DNA from: CAZPBO01 sp964584815
GTDB lineage: Bacteria; Planctomycetota; SKW154
Length of the DNA stretch: 29,304 bases
Reading direction: 5' to 3'
NCBI GenBank assembly: GCA_964584815.1
Contig: CAZPBO010000025.1
Coordinates: 1-29,304, forward strand
Shown piece after piece: positions 14,842 to 23,543 of this stretch. The position numbers and the translations under genes were made by a program. Position 1 is the stretch's first letter. Each line of letters starts with the position of its first letter. Under the pieces are notes generated by a model that ran no database searches, was not told where the DNA came from, and saw only the letters and a program-made list of their open reading frames with translations.

Positions 14842-16536
14842 ATGCGAACACACAAACTGGACGGAGAGAGCCTAACGCCTGATGCGGTGTGCGAGGTGGC
14901 AGAAGGGCGCATCGGCGAGGTGGAAGTGAGGTTAAGCGAGGATGCGTTAAAGCGGATGGAGCGTTCGCGGCGGTTTGTGGAACAGGCGGTGTCGCGGCGG
15001 ATGGTCATATACGGGCTGACAACGGGCTTTGGCGCCAATGCCGATAAGGTGATTGACGCAAAACAGGTGCGGCAACTTCAGCGCAACCTGATAGAGTCGC
15101 ACTGCTGTGGGGTGGGCGAACCTTTCGGGCGTGATGTGGTGCGCGCGGCTATGCTTATACGCGCAAACAGTCTCGCAAAGGGGGTAAGCGGGGTGCGCCC
15201 TCAACTGGTGGACCTGCTTTGTGGCGCGCTCAACCGCGGCTTGGTGCCTGTTGTCCCATCACGCGGTTCTGTGGGGGCGTCAGGTGACCTTGTGCCGCTT
15301 GCGCATATGGCGTTTGTTTTGACAGCCCCCCCTGATGCGGAGGTGCGCCAGAGAGAGAGGCTGCTTGCCGCCAAAGCGCGTGCAGGAAAACTCTCCCGCG
15401 AGGAGGAGCAGGAAGCGCGGCGTTTGAGCGGACTTGCGTGGTTCTGGAGAGACGGTTGGCGCCTTGCAAGCGGCATAGAAGCGGCATCACGGGTGGGACT
15501 TGAGCGTCTGGTTCTGGAGGCAAAAGAGGGGTTGGGGTTCATAAATGGGACATCGTTCAGTGCGGCGCTTGGGTGTCTTGCGCTGCTGCGTGGTGAGGCG
15601 GTGCTTTCGGCGCTGGAGAGTGGAGTGGCGTTAGCGGCTGAGGCGATGAGGGGTTTTGCGGCGGCGTGGTGCGGTGAGGCGATGGATACACGCCCCCAAC
15701 GCGGTCAAGCCAAGGTCGCCAAGAGACTGCGCAGGCTTGTTGCCAACTCCGACCTTGTGCGGCAGATGGATGTGGCGCAGTCGGTGAGCAACCCTGCCGC
15801 AAAGTTCGGTGCCGTTCAGGACCCTTACTCCCTTCGCTGCGCGCCGCAGGTGCTTGGCGTCCTTGAGGAGGCGCTGCCGCTTTTGCGCCGCATCCTCACC
15901 ACAGAGATAAACTCCGCCTCCGACAACCCGCTTGTGCTGCCCGATTTGCCCTATCCCAACAAAGCGGTCTCTGCAGGCAACTTTCACGGGCAGGTTCTGG
16001 GCTGGGCGTTGGACTGCACAAGAGCGGCGCTGGTCTCGGCTGCGAACCTGGCGGAACGCCTCACCGCGCTTCTTCTTGATGCAAAGACCAACCGTGGACT
16101 GCCGCCTTTCCTCACCCCCCAACCAGGCTTGAACAGCGGACTTATGCTGCTTCAATACACCGCCGTTGACCTGACAGCGGAATGCAGGATGCAGGCGGCA
16201 ACAACGGCTCATTCTCTGCCGACATCTGCGGGACAGGAAGATGTGGTGGCGCTGGCGCCGCTTTCGGGACGCGCAACACTGGCTGCCCTTGAAGCCTGCG
16301 CCGACCTCGCCGCAATCCTCGCCCTCTGCGCCTACCAAGCGCTCTTCCTGCGCCTCAAAGAAAAAGAACTTAAGACCGCCCAACTCGGAGATGGCACCCG
16401 TTCCCTCTATGCGCGTTTCGCCCAAAATATACCACCTCTTTTGCAGGACAGACCTCTCTGGCAGGAGATAGCAACCGCACGCCGACTGCTTAACCTATGG
16501 CAAAACAAGCCATATCTTGAGGAAAGCGTTTTGTGA
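14842..16536 (+). CDS. hutH: Aromatic amino acid ammonia-lyase (HutH-like, MIO cofactor)
   Basis: These enzymes remove ammonia from histidine, tyrosine or phenylalanine through an MIO group formed from Ala-Ser-Gly. ASG is at 146-148 in GSVGASGDLVPLAHMAF. The catalytic Tyr57 is in YGLTTGFG, and NLIESHCCGVG has the Ser-His pair seen in both histidine and tyrosine lyases. AGNFHGQVLG and TSAGQEDVVALAP follow; the usual QEDH reads QEDV. The protein (564 residues) is about 50 longer than typical HutH. Much of the excess is a charged insert after the MIO site, around residues 165-205. No hutU, hutI or hutG is nearby, so histidine as substrate is not established. The ATG has GGAGG six bases upstream. 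Confidence 0.85.
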   Translation: MRTHKLDGESLTPDAVCEVAEGRIGEVEVRLSEDALKRMERSRRFVEQAVSRRMVIYGLTTGFGANADKVIDAKQVRQLQRNLIESHCCGVGEPFGRDVVRAAMLIRANSLAKGVSGVRPQLVDLLCGALNRGLVPVVPSRGSVGASGDLVPLAHMAFVLTAPPDAEVRQRERLLAAKARAGKLSREEEQEARRLSGLAWFWRDGWRLASGIEAASRVGLERLVLEAKEGLGFINGTSFSAALGCLALLRGEAVLSALESGVALAAEAMRGFAAAWCGEAMDTRPQRGQAKVAKRLRRLVANSDLVRQMDVAQSVSNPAAKFGAVQDPYSLRCAPQVLGVLEEALPLLRRILTTEINSASDNPLVLPDLPYPNKAVSAGNFHGQVLGWALDCTRAALVSAANLAERLTALLLDAKTNRGLPPFLTPQPGLNSGLMLLQYTAVDLTAECRMQAATTAHSLPTSAGQEDVVALAPLSGRATLAALEACADLAAILALCAYQALFLRLKEKELKTAQLGDGTRSLYARFAQNIPPLLQDRPLWQEIATARRLLNLWQNKPYLEESVL

Positions 16537-16574
16537 GCGGATAATGTCTCCAAAATCACAATAAGGAGAGGCAG

Positions 16575-18128
16575 ATGAGGACGGTGAGGGAGAAAATTGA
16601 GGATTTGAGGAGGCGTCGTGCGGAGGCGATGCTGGGCGGTGGGGAGGCGCGTATTGAAGCGCAGCATAAAAAGGGCAAACTGACAGCACGGGAGCGGATT
16701 GAGCGTCTGCTGGATAACGGGACATTTGTTGAGACGGATATGTTCGTTGAGCACCGCTGCAGCGATTTCGGAATGGAAAAGAAGAAGTTTCTGGGCGATG
16801 GCGTTGTGACGGGATTCGGCAAGATAGACGGGCGGCTCGTATATGTGTTCAGTCAGGACTTCACGGTTTTCGGGGGTTCGCTGTCGGAGATGTTCGCCAA
16901 GAAAGTGTGCAAGATAATGGATTTGGCGCTGCGTAACGGTGCCCCTGTTGTCGGCTTAAACGACTCTGGCGGTGCGCGGATTCAGGAAGGCGTCGCTTCT
17001 CTGGCGGGATACGGCGACATCTTCTGGCGCAATGTGGTATCAAGCGGCGTCATTCCCCAGATATCGGTGGTTATGGGACCCTGTGCCGGCGGCGCCGTCT
17101 ACTCACCCGCCATCACCGACTTCATAATCATGGTCAAAAAGACCTCCTTTATGGCTATAACAGGTCCAAAAGTGATAAAGGCTACAACAGGCGAGGATGT
17201 GACGCTTGAGGAGTTGGGCTGTGCGATGACGCATAACAGAAAAAGCGGTGTCGCCCATTTTGCCGCCGAGGATGAGGACGACGCCCTTCAACTTGTGCGC
17301 AAACTCCTCTCCTATATCCCATCATCCAACCGCCAAAAACCCCCTTACAAAGAGACAGGCGACCCTTCCGACCGCGAAGAGGCGGCGCTCAATGAGGTTA
17401 TTCCCGACTCATCCGCAAAGCCCTACGATGTGCACGAGGTGATAAGACGGGTGGTGGACAACGGCGAGTTTCTGGAAGTTCATCGTCACTGGGCGCCGAA
17501 CATCGTTGTCGGTTTTGCCCGACTTGGCGGACATTCGGTTGGTGTGGTGGCGAACCAGCCGCGGATGCTGGCGGGCTGCCTTGACATAAACGCCTCCACA
17601 AAAGCGGCGCGCTTTGTGCGTTTCTGCGACGCCTTCAATGTGCCGCTTATCACCTTCGTTGATGTTCCAGGATTTCTGCCGGGGACGCAGCAGGAATGGG
17701 GCGGCATAATCCGCCACGGCGCAAAACTGCTTTACGCTTTCGCGGAAGCCACTGTGCCGAAGGTGACGGTGATACTGCGTAAAGCCTACGGCGGCGCCTA
17801 CGATGTTATGTGCTCAAAACACCTCGCCGCCGACATCAACTTCGCCTGGCCAACCGCCGAAATAGCCGTTATGGGTCCGCACGGCGCCGTAGAAATCGTC
17901 TTCAAAAAGGAACTTAAGGAGTCGGACGACCCCCAAAAACGCGAAGAAGAGTTGGTGGAAGAGTATGTGGAGAAGTTCGCCAATCCATATATTGCGGCGC
18001 GTTACGGCTACATTGACGATGTCATAGAGCCTTCAAAGACGCGTCCGCTGCTTATACAGGCGCTTGAGTCGCTGCTTGAGAAAAAGGAGAGCCGTCCGTG
18101 GCGCAAGCATGGAAACATACCGCTGTAG
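16575..18128 (+). CDS. Acyl-CoA carboxylase carboxyltransferase subunit (PccB/MmdA family)
   Basis: The enzyme moves the carboxyl group between biotin and an acyl-CoA: propionyl-CoA carboxylase beta or methylmalonyl-CoA decarboxylase alpha. The 517-residue length and the ending KHGNIPL are typical. Two crotonase-fold halves are visible. The first holds LNDSGGARIQEGVASLAGYG and GPCAGGAVYSPAITDF; the second holds FVDVPGFLPGTQQEWGGIIR and RKAYGGAYDVMCSKH. The gene starts 38 bases after the ammonia-lyase with AAGGAGAGG upstream. No biotin carboxylase, biotin carrier or sodium-pump gene lies in the window, so carboxylase and decarboxylase roles cannot be separated. Its last 31 bases overlap the next gene. 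Confidence 0.93.
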   Translation: MRTVREKIEDLRRRRAEAMLGGGEARIEAQHKKGKLTARERIERLLDNGTFVETDMFVEHRCSDFGMEKKKFLGDGVVTGFGKIDGRLVYVFSQDFTVFGGSLSEMFAKKVCKIMDLALRNGAPVVGLNDSGGARIQEGVASLAGYGDIFWRNVVSSGVIPQISVVMGPCAGGAVYSPAITDFIIMVKKTSFMAITGPKVIKATTGEDVTLEELGCAMTHNRKSGVAHFAAEDEDDALQLVRKLLSYIPSSNRQKPPYKETGDPSDREEAALNEVIPDSSAKPYDVHEVIRRVVDNGEFLEVHRHWAPNIVVGFARLGGHSVGVVANQPRMLAGCLDINASTKAARFVRFCDAFNVPLITFVDVPGFLPGTQQEWGGIIRHGAKLLYAFAEATVPKVTVILRKAYGGAYDVMCSKHLAADINFAWPTAEIAVMGPHGAVEIVFKKELKESDDPQKREEELVEEYVEKFANPYIAARYGYIDDVIEPSKTRPLLIQALESLLEKKESRPWRKHGNIPL

Positions 18129-18481
18129 TGGCGTTGTTGCTTCTTGCCGCAGGCTGTGTGGTGCGCACAATCTATGTGCGCAGTCAGCCAGATGGCGCCG
18201 CCGTCTGGCTCAACGGCTCCTATGTCGGCAAAACCCCCCTTAAAACCAAATTCTACCATTACGGCACCCATCTCCTCATACTCCGTAAACAGGGCTATGA
18301 AAGCATAAAGCGCTTTGTCAAAGTCAGCCCGCCGTGGTATGAGGTCTTTCCGTTAGACTTTTTCTTTGAAGTTCTTTTTCCGTTCGTGATAGAGGATACG
18401 CGCAAGGTGGAGTTCACGCTTAAGCCGGCAGGCAACAGGGAGCCTGCGGGGTTGCTGGAGCGTGCGGAGAAGGCGCAATGA
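18098..18481 (+). CDS. PEGA-domain lipoprotein
   Basis: The 127-residue protein has a lipoprotein signal with lipobox LAAGC (Cys20). A PEGA domain follows: VRSQPDGAAVWLNGSYVGKT, then PLKTKFYHYGTHLLILRKQG. PEGA domains are small beta modules on surface or periplasmic proteins. The region after residue 75 contains an aromatic stretch (YEVFPLDFFFEVLFPFVI) that may contact a membrane or a partner. The GTG start at 18098 has AGGAG eight bases upstream and overlaps the carboxyltransferase end by 31 bases. The stop overlaps the murD ATG. No specific function can be named. Confidence 0.82.
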   Translation: MAQAWKHTAVVALLLLAAGCVVRTIYVRSQPDGAAVWLNGSYVGKTPLKTKFYHYGTHLLILRKQGYESIKRFVKVSPPWYEVFPLDFFFEVLFPFVIEDTRKVEFTLKPAGNREPAGLLERAEKAQ

Positions 18482-19935
18482 AAGGCGACTCCTACAAAGG
18501 CAAGAAGGTTGTGGTGATGGGGCTTGGACTTTTCGGCGGCGGAGAGGGGGCGGTGAGGTTTTTCGCAGAAAGAGGCGCTTGTGTTGTTGTGACCGACATA
18601 AAGGGAGAAGCGGAACTTGCGCCTGTGGTTGAGCGTCTGCGCCACCTGCAGGGAGTGGAATTCCATCTTGGCGGACATAAAGAGGAAGACTTCCGCAACG
18701 CCGATATTGTGGTGGTCAATCCTGCTGTCAGGGACGACTCTCCGTTTCTTGCCGCCGCGAAAGAAGCGGGCGCTGAAGTCACAACGGAGATAAACCTTCT
18801 GTTTCGCCACTGCCGCGCAAAAACCGTCGCCATAACCGGCACAAACGGCAAAAGCACAACCGCCACACTCACACATCTGCTTCTTAAGAATCTCGGCTTG
18901 CACTCAGTGCTGGGCGGCAATATCGGCGGCTCTCTGCTTCCTCAAATCAGCCGCTTCAGCCAAGACCACATCCTCGTGCTGGAGTTGTCCAGTTTCCAAC
19001 TGGAGCGTCTGACCGCCGAAAAAAGGAGTCCTGATATCAGCGCAGTCCTGAACCTGACCCCCAACCATCTTGACCGTCACGGGGATATGCAAAGTTACGC
19101 CGCCGCGAAAGCGGGCGCTCTTATCCACCAGAGAAGCAACGACTTTGCCGTGCTGAACGGCGCAGACGGCTGGTTCTCCTGGTTTCGCAGCCGCATAAAA
19201 GGGCATCTGGCGGTCTTTATGGATGATTACTACGATGCGCTTCAGACGGCAGGTGCTGATGTCTTTGCGGGACTTTTCGGGGATGAGTTGTGCGTTGGCA
19301 GGGGGCAACCCGAGTGGCGGGCGATTGTTAAGGGGCTTTTTGCGCATAGGGGTTTTGGCACCGAGCCTGTAGGGCACAACACGCGCAATCTGCTGGCGGC
19401 GTCAGCAGCGGCTTTCTGCACCCTCCTACGCTGCGGCGCAGAACCAGACCAGTGCGACTTTGCCACAGCGCTTATAAAATGCGCTGACCAGTTTACGCCA
19501 CTTCCGCATCGCCTTGAGGTGGTGCGGCAGATAAACGGCGTCCTCTTCGTTAACGACTCTATTGCGACCAATCCTGAAAGCGTTCTGGCGGCGTTGGAGG
19601 CGTTTGGTGATAAAAGAATAGTGCTGATTGCGGGCGGCTATGACAAGGGGCTTGGGTATGAGCGTCTTGCAAGGCGGCTTGTTGGACGCACCAGACTCGT
19701 GGTGCTTTTTGACACAGAAGGTGGGCGGAAGATAGCGTCGGCGTTGGAAGAGGTTGGTGAGGTGGAGTTTTGCTTTGTTGATGGGATGGAGGAGGCGGTG
19801 AGTGAGGCGGCGGCGGTCGCCCAAGCAGGCGATGTGGTGCTTTTGTCGCCGGCTTGCGCGTCGTTTGGGATGTTTGCCAATTTCGCCGCCCGCGGGGATG
19901 CTTTCAAAGCCGCCGTCGCCAATCTGGAGGACTGA
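18478..19935 (+). CDS. murD: UDP-N-acetylmuramoylalanine--D-glutamate ligase
   Basis: MurD adds D-glutamate to UDP-MurNAc-L-Ala using ATP, in the cytoplasmic phase of peptidoglycan synthesis. The P-loop GTNGKST is at 121-127. LELSSFQLE, NLTPNHLDRHGDMQSYAAAK (the carbamylated Lys region), GHNTRNLLAASAAAF, PHRLEVV, NDSIATNPESV and LSPACASFGMFANFAARGDA are all MurD hallmarks. Its 485 residues are slightly above average. The usual mur-fts cluster is absent; here murD sits between a lipoprotein gene and lepB. The ATG overlaps the previous stop (ATGA). Confidence 0.95.
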   Translation: MKGDSYKGKKVVVMGLGLFGGGEGAVRFFAERGACVVVTDIKGEAELAPVVERLRHLQGVEFHLGGHKEEDFRNADIVVVNPAVRDDSPFLAAAKEAGAEVTTEINLLFRHCRAKTVAITGTNGKSTTATLTHLLLKNLGLHSVLGGNIGGSLLPQISRFSQDHILVLELSSFQLERLTAEKRSPDISAVLNLTPNHLDRHGDMQSYAAAKAGALIHQRSNDFAVLNGADGWFSWFRSRIKGHLAVFMDDYYDALQTAGADVFAGLFGDELCVGRGQPEWRAIVKGLFAHRGFGTEPVGHNTRNLLAASAAAFCTLLRCGAEPDQCDFATALIKCADQFTPLPHRLEVVRQINGVLFVNDSIATNPESVLAALEAFGDKRIVLIAGGYDKGLGYERLARRLVGRTRLVVLFDTEGGRKIASALEEVGEVEFCFVDGMEEAVSEAAAVAQAGDVVLLSPACASFGMFANFAARGDAFKAAVANLED

Positions 19936-19938
19936 CCA

Positions 19939-21375
19939 GTGTTTTGGCGCAAGAAAAAGGACAAAAGAACTCCTGCCGTTAAGGCGAAAGAGAATGTGGA
20001 GGCGCTGGCAACGGCGCTCGCTTTGGCTATGCTCATACGCCTTTTTGCGATTGAGGCTTTTATCATTCCCACAGGCTCAATGGCTACAACCCTTTACGGC
20101 AACCACATAACGGTTAAGTGCCCCAACTGCAGCGACGATGTCGCAATAGGCACATCCACCTGGCGCCCGTCTTTTCAGGAGGTGCGGGTCGTGAGGACAA
20201 AATGTCCACGCTGCGGCTATGAGGGGGAGTTCTGCACCGACTGGCTGGATGGAGATAAGTTGTGCTGTCCACGCTGCGGTTATGAGTGGGAGGAGGAGGT
20301 GCGTGGTGGCAGGCGCGGATATGCCAAGCGGCTCCACATCACCTGCCCGCATTGTGGATGGCGCTTTGCATATGACCTGCGCCCCCGCAGCAACCACTGG
20401 GGCGATATGATACTTGTGAACAAACTGGTATATGTGCTGCGGCACCCGCGGAGATGGGAGGTGGTGGTGTTCAAATGGCCGCGGGACACATCCAAGAACT
20501 ACATAAAGCGCCTTGTGGGGCTGCCTGGGGAGCGGCTTCAGATATGGCACGGGGATGTATATGTCAACGGTAAGTTGGCGAGGAAGCCGAGATGGGCGAG
20601 GTGGGCGCTGGCAAGGCGGGTGTGGGCGCAGAACCGCGACAGTCTGAGGGAGAAGCCTCCCTGGCAGGTGTTGAGCGGGGACTGGGATTTGCGGAAGAAC
20701 GCATATCGTGGTGGTGGCGACAACGACGCCCTGATATCGTTCAACCTACCTATAACCGATTTCACCCCATACGATGACCCTGAAGCCGAAAGCGATGACG
20801 GCAATCCTGTGGCGGATGCAACGGTCACATTTAGGGTGAAGGCGCGTGAGCGTGGAAAAGCGGGTTGGGTTGTGGCTGTTCTGGGCGACCCGCAGCACCA
20901 TGTGGAGTTGCGTCTCGGGGTGGGTGGCGCCACAACACGCCTCTACCACAACGGGATGCTGGTTGCGACATCCCCATTCCATATCGGCGCGGACAGCAGC
21001 CACAGCATTGAATTTTCGTTTGTTGATATGCGAGCGGAGGTGTGGGTGGACGGCAAGCGTATTCTGCGCTACGATATAAACGCCCGCCACCAAACGCCCG
21101 ATGAGGTCTGGGTCCGCCTCGGCTTTGAGCACGCAGAAGGCACTCTCACCAACATCTCCATATACCGCGACATCTTCTACTATCCCGATGCGAGAAGCAC
21201 AACTGGACTGGAAGGCGAGGAGGTGAAAGTTTCCGAAAACGGTTTTTGGGTTTTGGGGGACAACACGCGCTCTTCTCAGGACAGTCGCGTGTGGGGCGAG
21301 GTTCCCACAGATAATATGATGGGGCGCGCCTTTGTTGTCTTCTGGCCACCGTGGAGATGGCAGGTTATAAAATGA
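19939..21375 (+). CDS. lepB: Signal peptidase I with zinc-ribbon-like and LamG-like insertions
   Basis: LepB removes signal peptides on the outer face of the cytoplasmic membrane. A single membrane segment (about 21-42) leads to the catalytic Ser47 (IPTGSMATTLYG). The general-base Lys190 is in NYIKRLVGLPGE, and the GDN motif with SSQDSRVWG is at 440-452. The protein (478 residues) is much larger than usual. Four CxxC pairs (61/64, 89/92, 110/113, 136/139) between Ser and Lys suggest two zinc ribbons. Residues about 290-415 (VTFRVKARERGKAGWVVAVL to SIYRDIFYY) look like a concanavalin/LamG-type beta-sandwich inserted before the GDN box. Related insertions are known in Planctomycetota-type signal peptidases. 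The GTG start has GGAGG eight bases upstream. Confidence 0.92.
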   Translation: MFWRKKKDKRTPAVKAKENVEALATALALAMLIRLFAIEAFIIPTGSMATTLYGNHITVKCPNCSDDVAIGTSTWRPSFQEVRVVRTKCPRCGYEGEFCTDWLDGDKLCCPRCGYEWEEEVRGGRRGYAKRLHITCPHCGWRFAYDLRPRSNHWGDMILVNKLVYVLRHPRRWEVVVFKWPRDTSKNYIKRLVGLPGERLQIWHGDVYVNGKLARKPRWARWALARRVWAQNRDSLREKPPWQVLSGDWDLRKNAYRGGGDNDALISFNLPITDFTPYDDPEAESDDGNPVADATVTFRVKARERGKAGWVVAVLGDPQHHVELRLGVGGATTRLYHNGMLVATSPFHIGADSSHSIEFSFVDMRAEVWVDGKRILRYDINARHQTPDEVWVRLGFEHAEGTLTNISIYRDIFYYPDARSTTGLEGEEVKVSENGFWVLGDNTRSSQDSRVWGEVPTDNMMGRAFVVFWPPWRWQVIK

Positions 21376-21833
21376 CTGAAGAAAGGATGAGGAAAGCGAG
21401 GGGTAAACCGAGGTGGCAGGTTTTGGGAGTGGTGCTTTTGGTCGCTGCAGGAGGTGGCTGGCTTTTCGTGCTGTTTCTGACTTTTAAGGGTCCGGAGTGG
21501 GGCTCGCCGGGTTGGGTGGTGGACAGAACGCTTGCTGCTCTGTGCGGTCTGAGGGATGCGAAGGAGGAACTCGCGCGCTATTACGGCTGTGGATTGGATG
21601 GGGTTGAGGAGAGTCTGCGCAGAACATCGGCGGCGCAGCAGAGAACAGGTCTTGCCTTAAAATTCCTCCACTGGGAGATAAAAACAGTCCGCTTTGAAAA
21701 AGAGAGTAGAGCATCCGTCAATGTGTTGGCGGATGTTGTGATAAAATATGGAAGGGCGGACCCTCTGCAGCAGCGGCTCAATCTGCTGTATCGTCTTCGT
21801 AAGGAGGATGGAAGATGGCGGATAGTGAGGTGA
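21372..21833 (+). CDS. Single-pass membrane protein with NTF2-like C-terminal region, unknown
   Basis: The 153-residue protein has a basic N-terminus, one membrane segment (about residues 20-43) and a soluble part facing the periplasm. The ending (VVIKYGRADPLQQRLNLLYR then EDGRWRIV) resembles the last strands of NTF2/SnoaL-like domains such as DUF4878. I recognise no specific family. I placed the start at ATG 21372, which overlaps the lepB stop (ATGA); an in-frame ATG at 21351 lies within lepB. The end overlaps gatC by 19 bases, so it belongs to the same unit. Confidence 0.72.
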   Translation: MTEERMRKARGKPRWQVLGVVLLVAAGGGWLFVLFLTFKGPEWGSPGWVVDRTLAALCGLRDAKEELARYYGCGLDGVEESLRRTSAAQQRTGLALKFLHWEIKTVRFEKESRASVNVLADVVIKYGRADPLQQRLNLLYRLRKEDGRWRIVR

Positions 21834-22117
21834 TGGATTGGCGACGGCAGATAAGGCGCCTTGAGGAGTTGGCGGCGTTGAGGATGGATGATGAGGAGAG
21901 GAGGAGTCTGGCGCTGGACTTGCAGCGGATAGCCGAATATGTGAGCCGTCTGCCGCAGATTGAGGAGAGCCAAGTCGCTGATGTGGTTGACTGGCACTGC
22001 CCTCTTGCGGATGATGTGGCGCAAAAAGGGCTTGATTATGAGTCGGTTTTTGCCAACGCGCCCAAGGTTTTCTGCGATATGTTCGTAATGCCCCCGATAA
22101 TAAAGGAGCGGCGATGA
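21815..22117 (+). CDS. gatC: Asp-tRNA(Asn)/Glu-tRNA(Gln) amidotransferase subunit C
   Basis: GatC wraps around GatA and GatB and stabilises the GatCAB complex, which turns Glu-tRNA(Gln) (and often Asp-tRNA(Asn)) into the amidated form. The 100-residue protein has the family pattern: an N-terminal helix (IRRLEELAALRMDDEERRSL), a second helix (IAEYVSRLPQI), then an extended part ending in VFANAPKVFCDMFVMPPII, like the common 'll.nAP...dg.f.VP.v'. AAGGAGG seven bases before the ATG supports the start even though it lies inside the previous gene. It overlaps gatA by 4 bases. Confidence 0.9.
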   Translation: MADSEVMDWRRQIRRLEELAALRMDDEERRSLALDLQRIAEYVSRLPQIEESQVADVVDWHCPLADDVAQKGLDYESVFANAPKVFCDMFVMPPIIKERR

Positions 22118-23541
22118 CAGCGCATCAGGTGCTTGAGGCGATAAGGCAGGGCAAGATAGGCGTTGTTGAGGTGGTTCAGCAATGCCTTGAGCGCATAAAG
22201 CGGTGGGACGGTGATTTGGGGGCGTTTTTGAGCGTGGCGGATGAGGCGGCACTCAAGCGGGCGGAGCAACTTGAAAAACTGCCGCAGGATGAGCGCGGCG
22301 CGCTTTTTGGGCTTCCCATTGCGGTGAAGGACAACATCCTCGTAAAGGGGCAGACGGCAACGGCGGGCTCAAAGATACTTGAGAACTTCACCGCCCCTTA
22401 CGATGCCACTGCGGTAAAGCGGTTGCTCTCTGCGGGCGCTGTGGTAGTGGGCAAGACCAATCTTGACGAGTTTGCTATGGGGTCGTCGTGTGAGCATTCG
22501 GCGTTTTTTGTGACAAGGAATCCGTGGGACACTGCGCGCGTTCCTGGTGGCTCAAGTGGGGGCTCTGCGGCGGCGGTTGCGGCACGCCTTCTCCCTGCCG
22601 CTCTCGGCTCCGACACAGGCGGCTCAATCCGCCAACCCGCCTCCCTCTGCGGTGTCACAGGACACAAACCCACCTACGGACTCGTCAGCCGATACGGTCT
22701 TATCGCTTTTGCCTCAAGCCTTGATACCATAGGACCGATAGCGCAGACGGCGGAGGACTGTCTGCTGCTGCTTTCGGTTATGGCGGGGCGTGACGGCAAA
22801 GATGCGACAACGGCACCGCATAAAGTTGATTTGCGGCGCAAGCCGTTTGAGCGGTGGCGGATAGGTGTTGTGAGGAGGGCTTTGGAGGCGGCGGATGGTG
22901 CGGTGGCAGAGGCGCTGGAAAGTGTTGCAGCGCTGTTCGCACAAAATGGTTGTGTGCTTAAGGATGTGGACGCGGGCGTCCTTGAGGATGCTCTTGCGGT
23001 GTATTATATAATAGCGACCGCCGAGGCGTCCGCCAACCTCGCCCGCTACAGCGGCGTTCACTACGCCAGACGCCAAGGCGAAGGCGAGTTGGCGCTGCAG
23101 ACAATCCGCGAAACACGCGCACTTTTTGGCACAGAAGTGAAACGGCGAATTCTGCTTGGAACATATGTGCTTTCGGCAGGTTACTACAACGCCTATTATC
23201 TGCGTGCTGTGACGCACCGCCGCGCTTTAAGGGCGAAACTCCTCTCTATCCTGCGCGAGGTTGATATGCTGCTTCTGCCAACATCGCCTTCTGTGGCGTT
23301 CCGCCTTGGGGAGAAACTTGACGACCCGTTGGAGATGTACGCGGCGGATATGATGACGGTGGGTATCAGCCTTGCGGGACTACCGGCGGTCAGTTTTCCC
23401 TGCGGATTTGTGGATGGGCTGCCTGTTGGCGCGCAACTTGTGGGACGCCCATTTGAGGATGCGGTGGTTCTGTCAGCAGCGGCGTGGTTTCAGCAGCAGA
23501 CTGACCACCACAAAAAGGTGCCCGCAGGTTTTGAGGCATAG
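22114..23541 (+). CDS. gatA: Asp-tRNA(Asn)/Glu-tRNA(Gln) amidotransferase subunit A
   Basis: GatA is the amidase subunit that releases ammonia from glutamine for tRNA amidation. The Ser-cisSer-Lys triad is complete: Lys72 (IAVKDN), Ser147 (VPGGSSGGSAAAV) and Ser171 (GSDTGGSIRQPASLCG). The spacing is the same as in characterised GatA. Its 475 residues are typical. GatB is not in the window and must be elsewhere. The presence of GatCAB implies that the organism uses indirect synthesis of Gln-tRNA and/or Asn-tRNA. The ATG overlaps the gatC stop. Confidence 0.96.
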   Translation: MTAHQVLEAIRQGKIGVVEVVQQCLERIKRWDGDLGAFLSVADEAALKRAEQLEKLPQDERGALFGLPIAVKDNILVKGQTATAGSKILENFTAPYDATAVKRLLSAGAVVVGKTNLDEFAMGSSCEHSAFFVTRNPWDTARVPGGSSGGSAAAVAARLLPAALGSDTGGSIRQPASLCGVTGHKPTYGLVSRYGLIAFASSLDTIGPIAQTAEDCLLLLSVMAGRDGKDATTAPHKVDLRRKPFERWRIGVVRRALEAADGAVAEALESVAALFAQNGCVLKDVDAGVLEDALAVYYIIATAEASANLARYSGVHYARRQGEGELALQTIRETRALFGTEVKRRILLGTYVLSAGYYNAYYLRAVTHRRALRAKLLSILREVDMLLLPTSPSVAFRLGEKLDDPLEMYAADMMTVGISLAGLPAVSFPCGFVDGLPVGAQLVGRPFEDAVVLSAAAWFQQQTDHHKKVPAGFEA

Positions 23542-23543
23542 CG

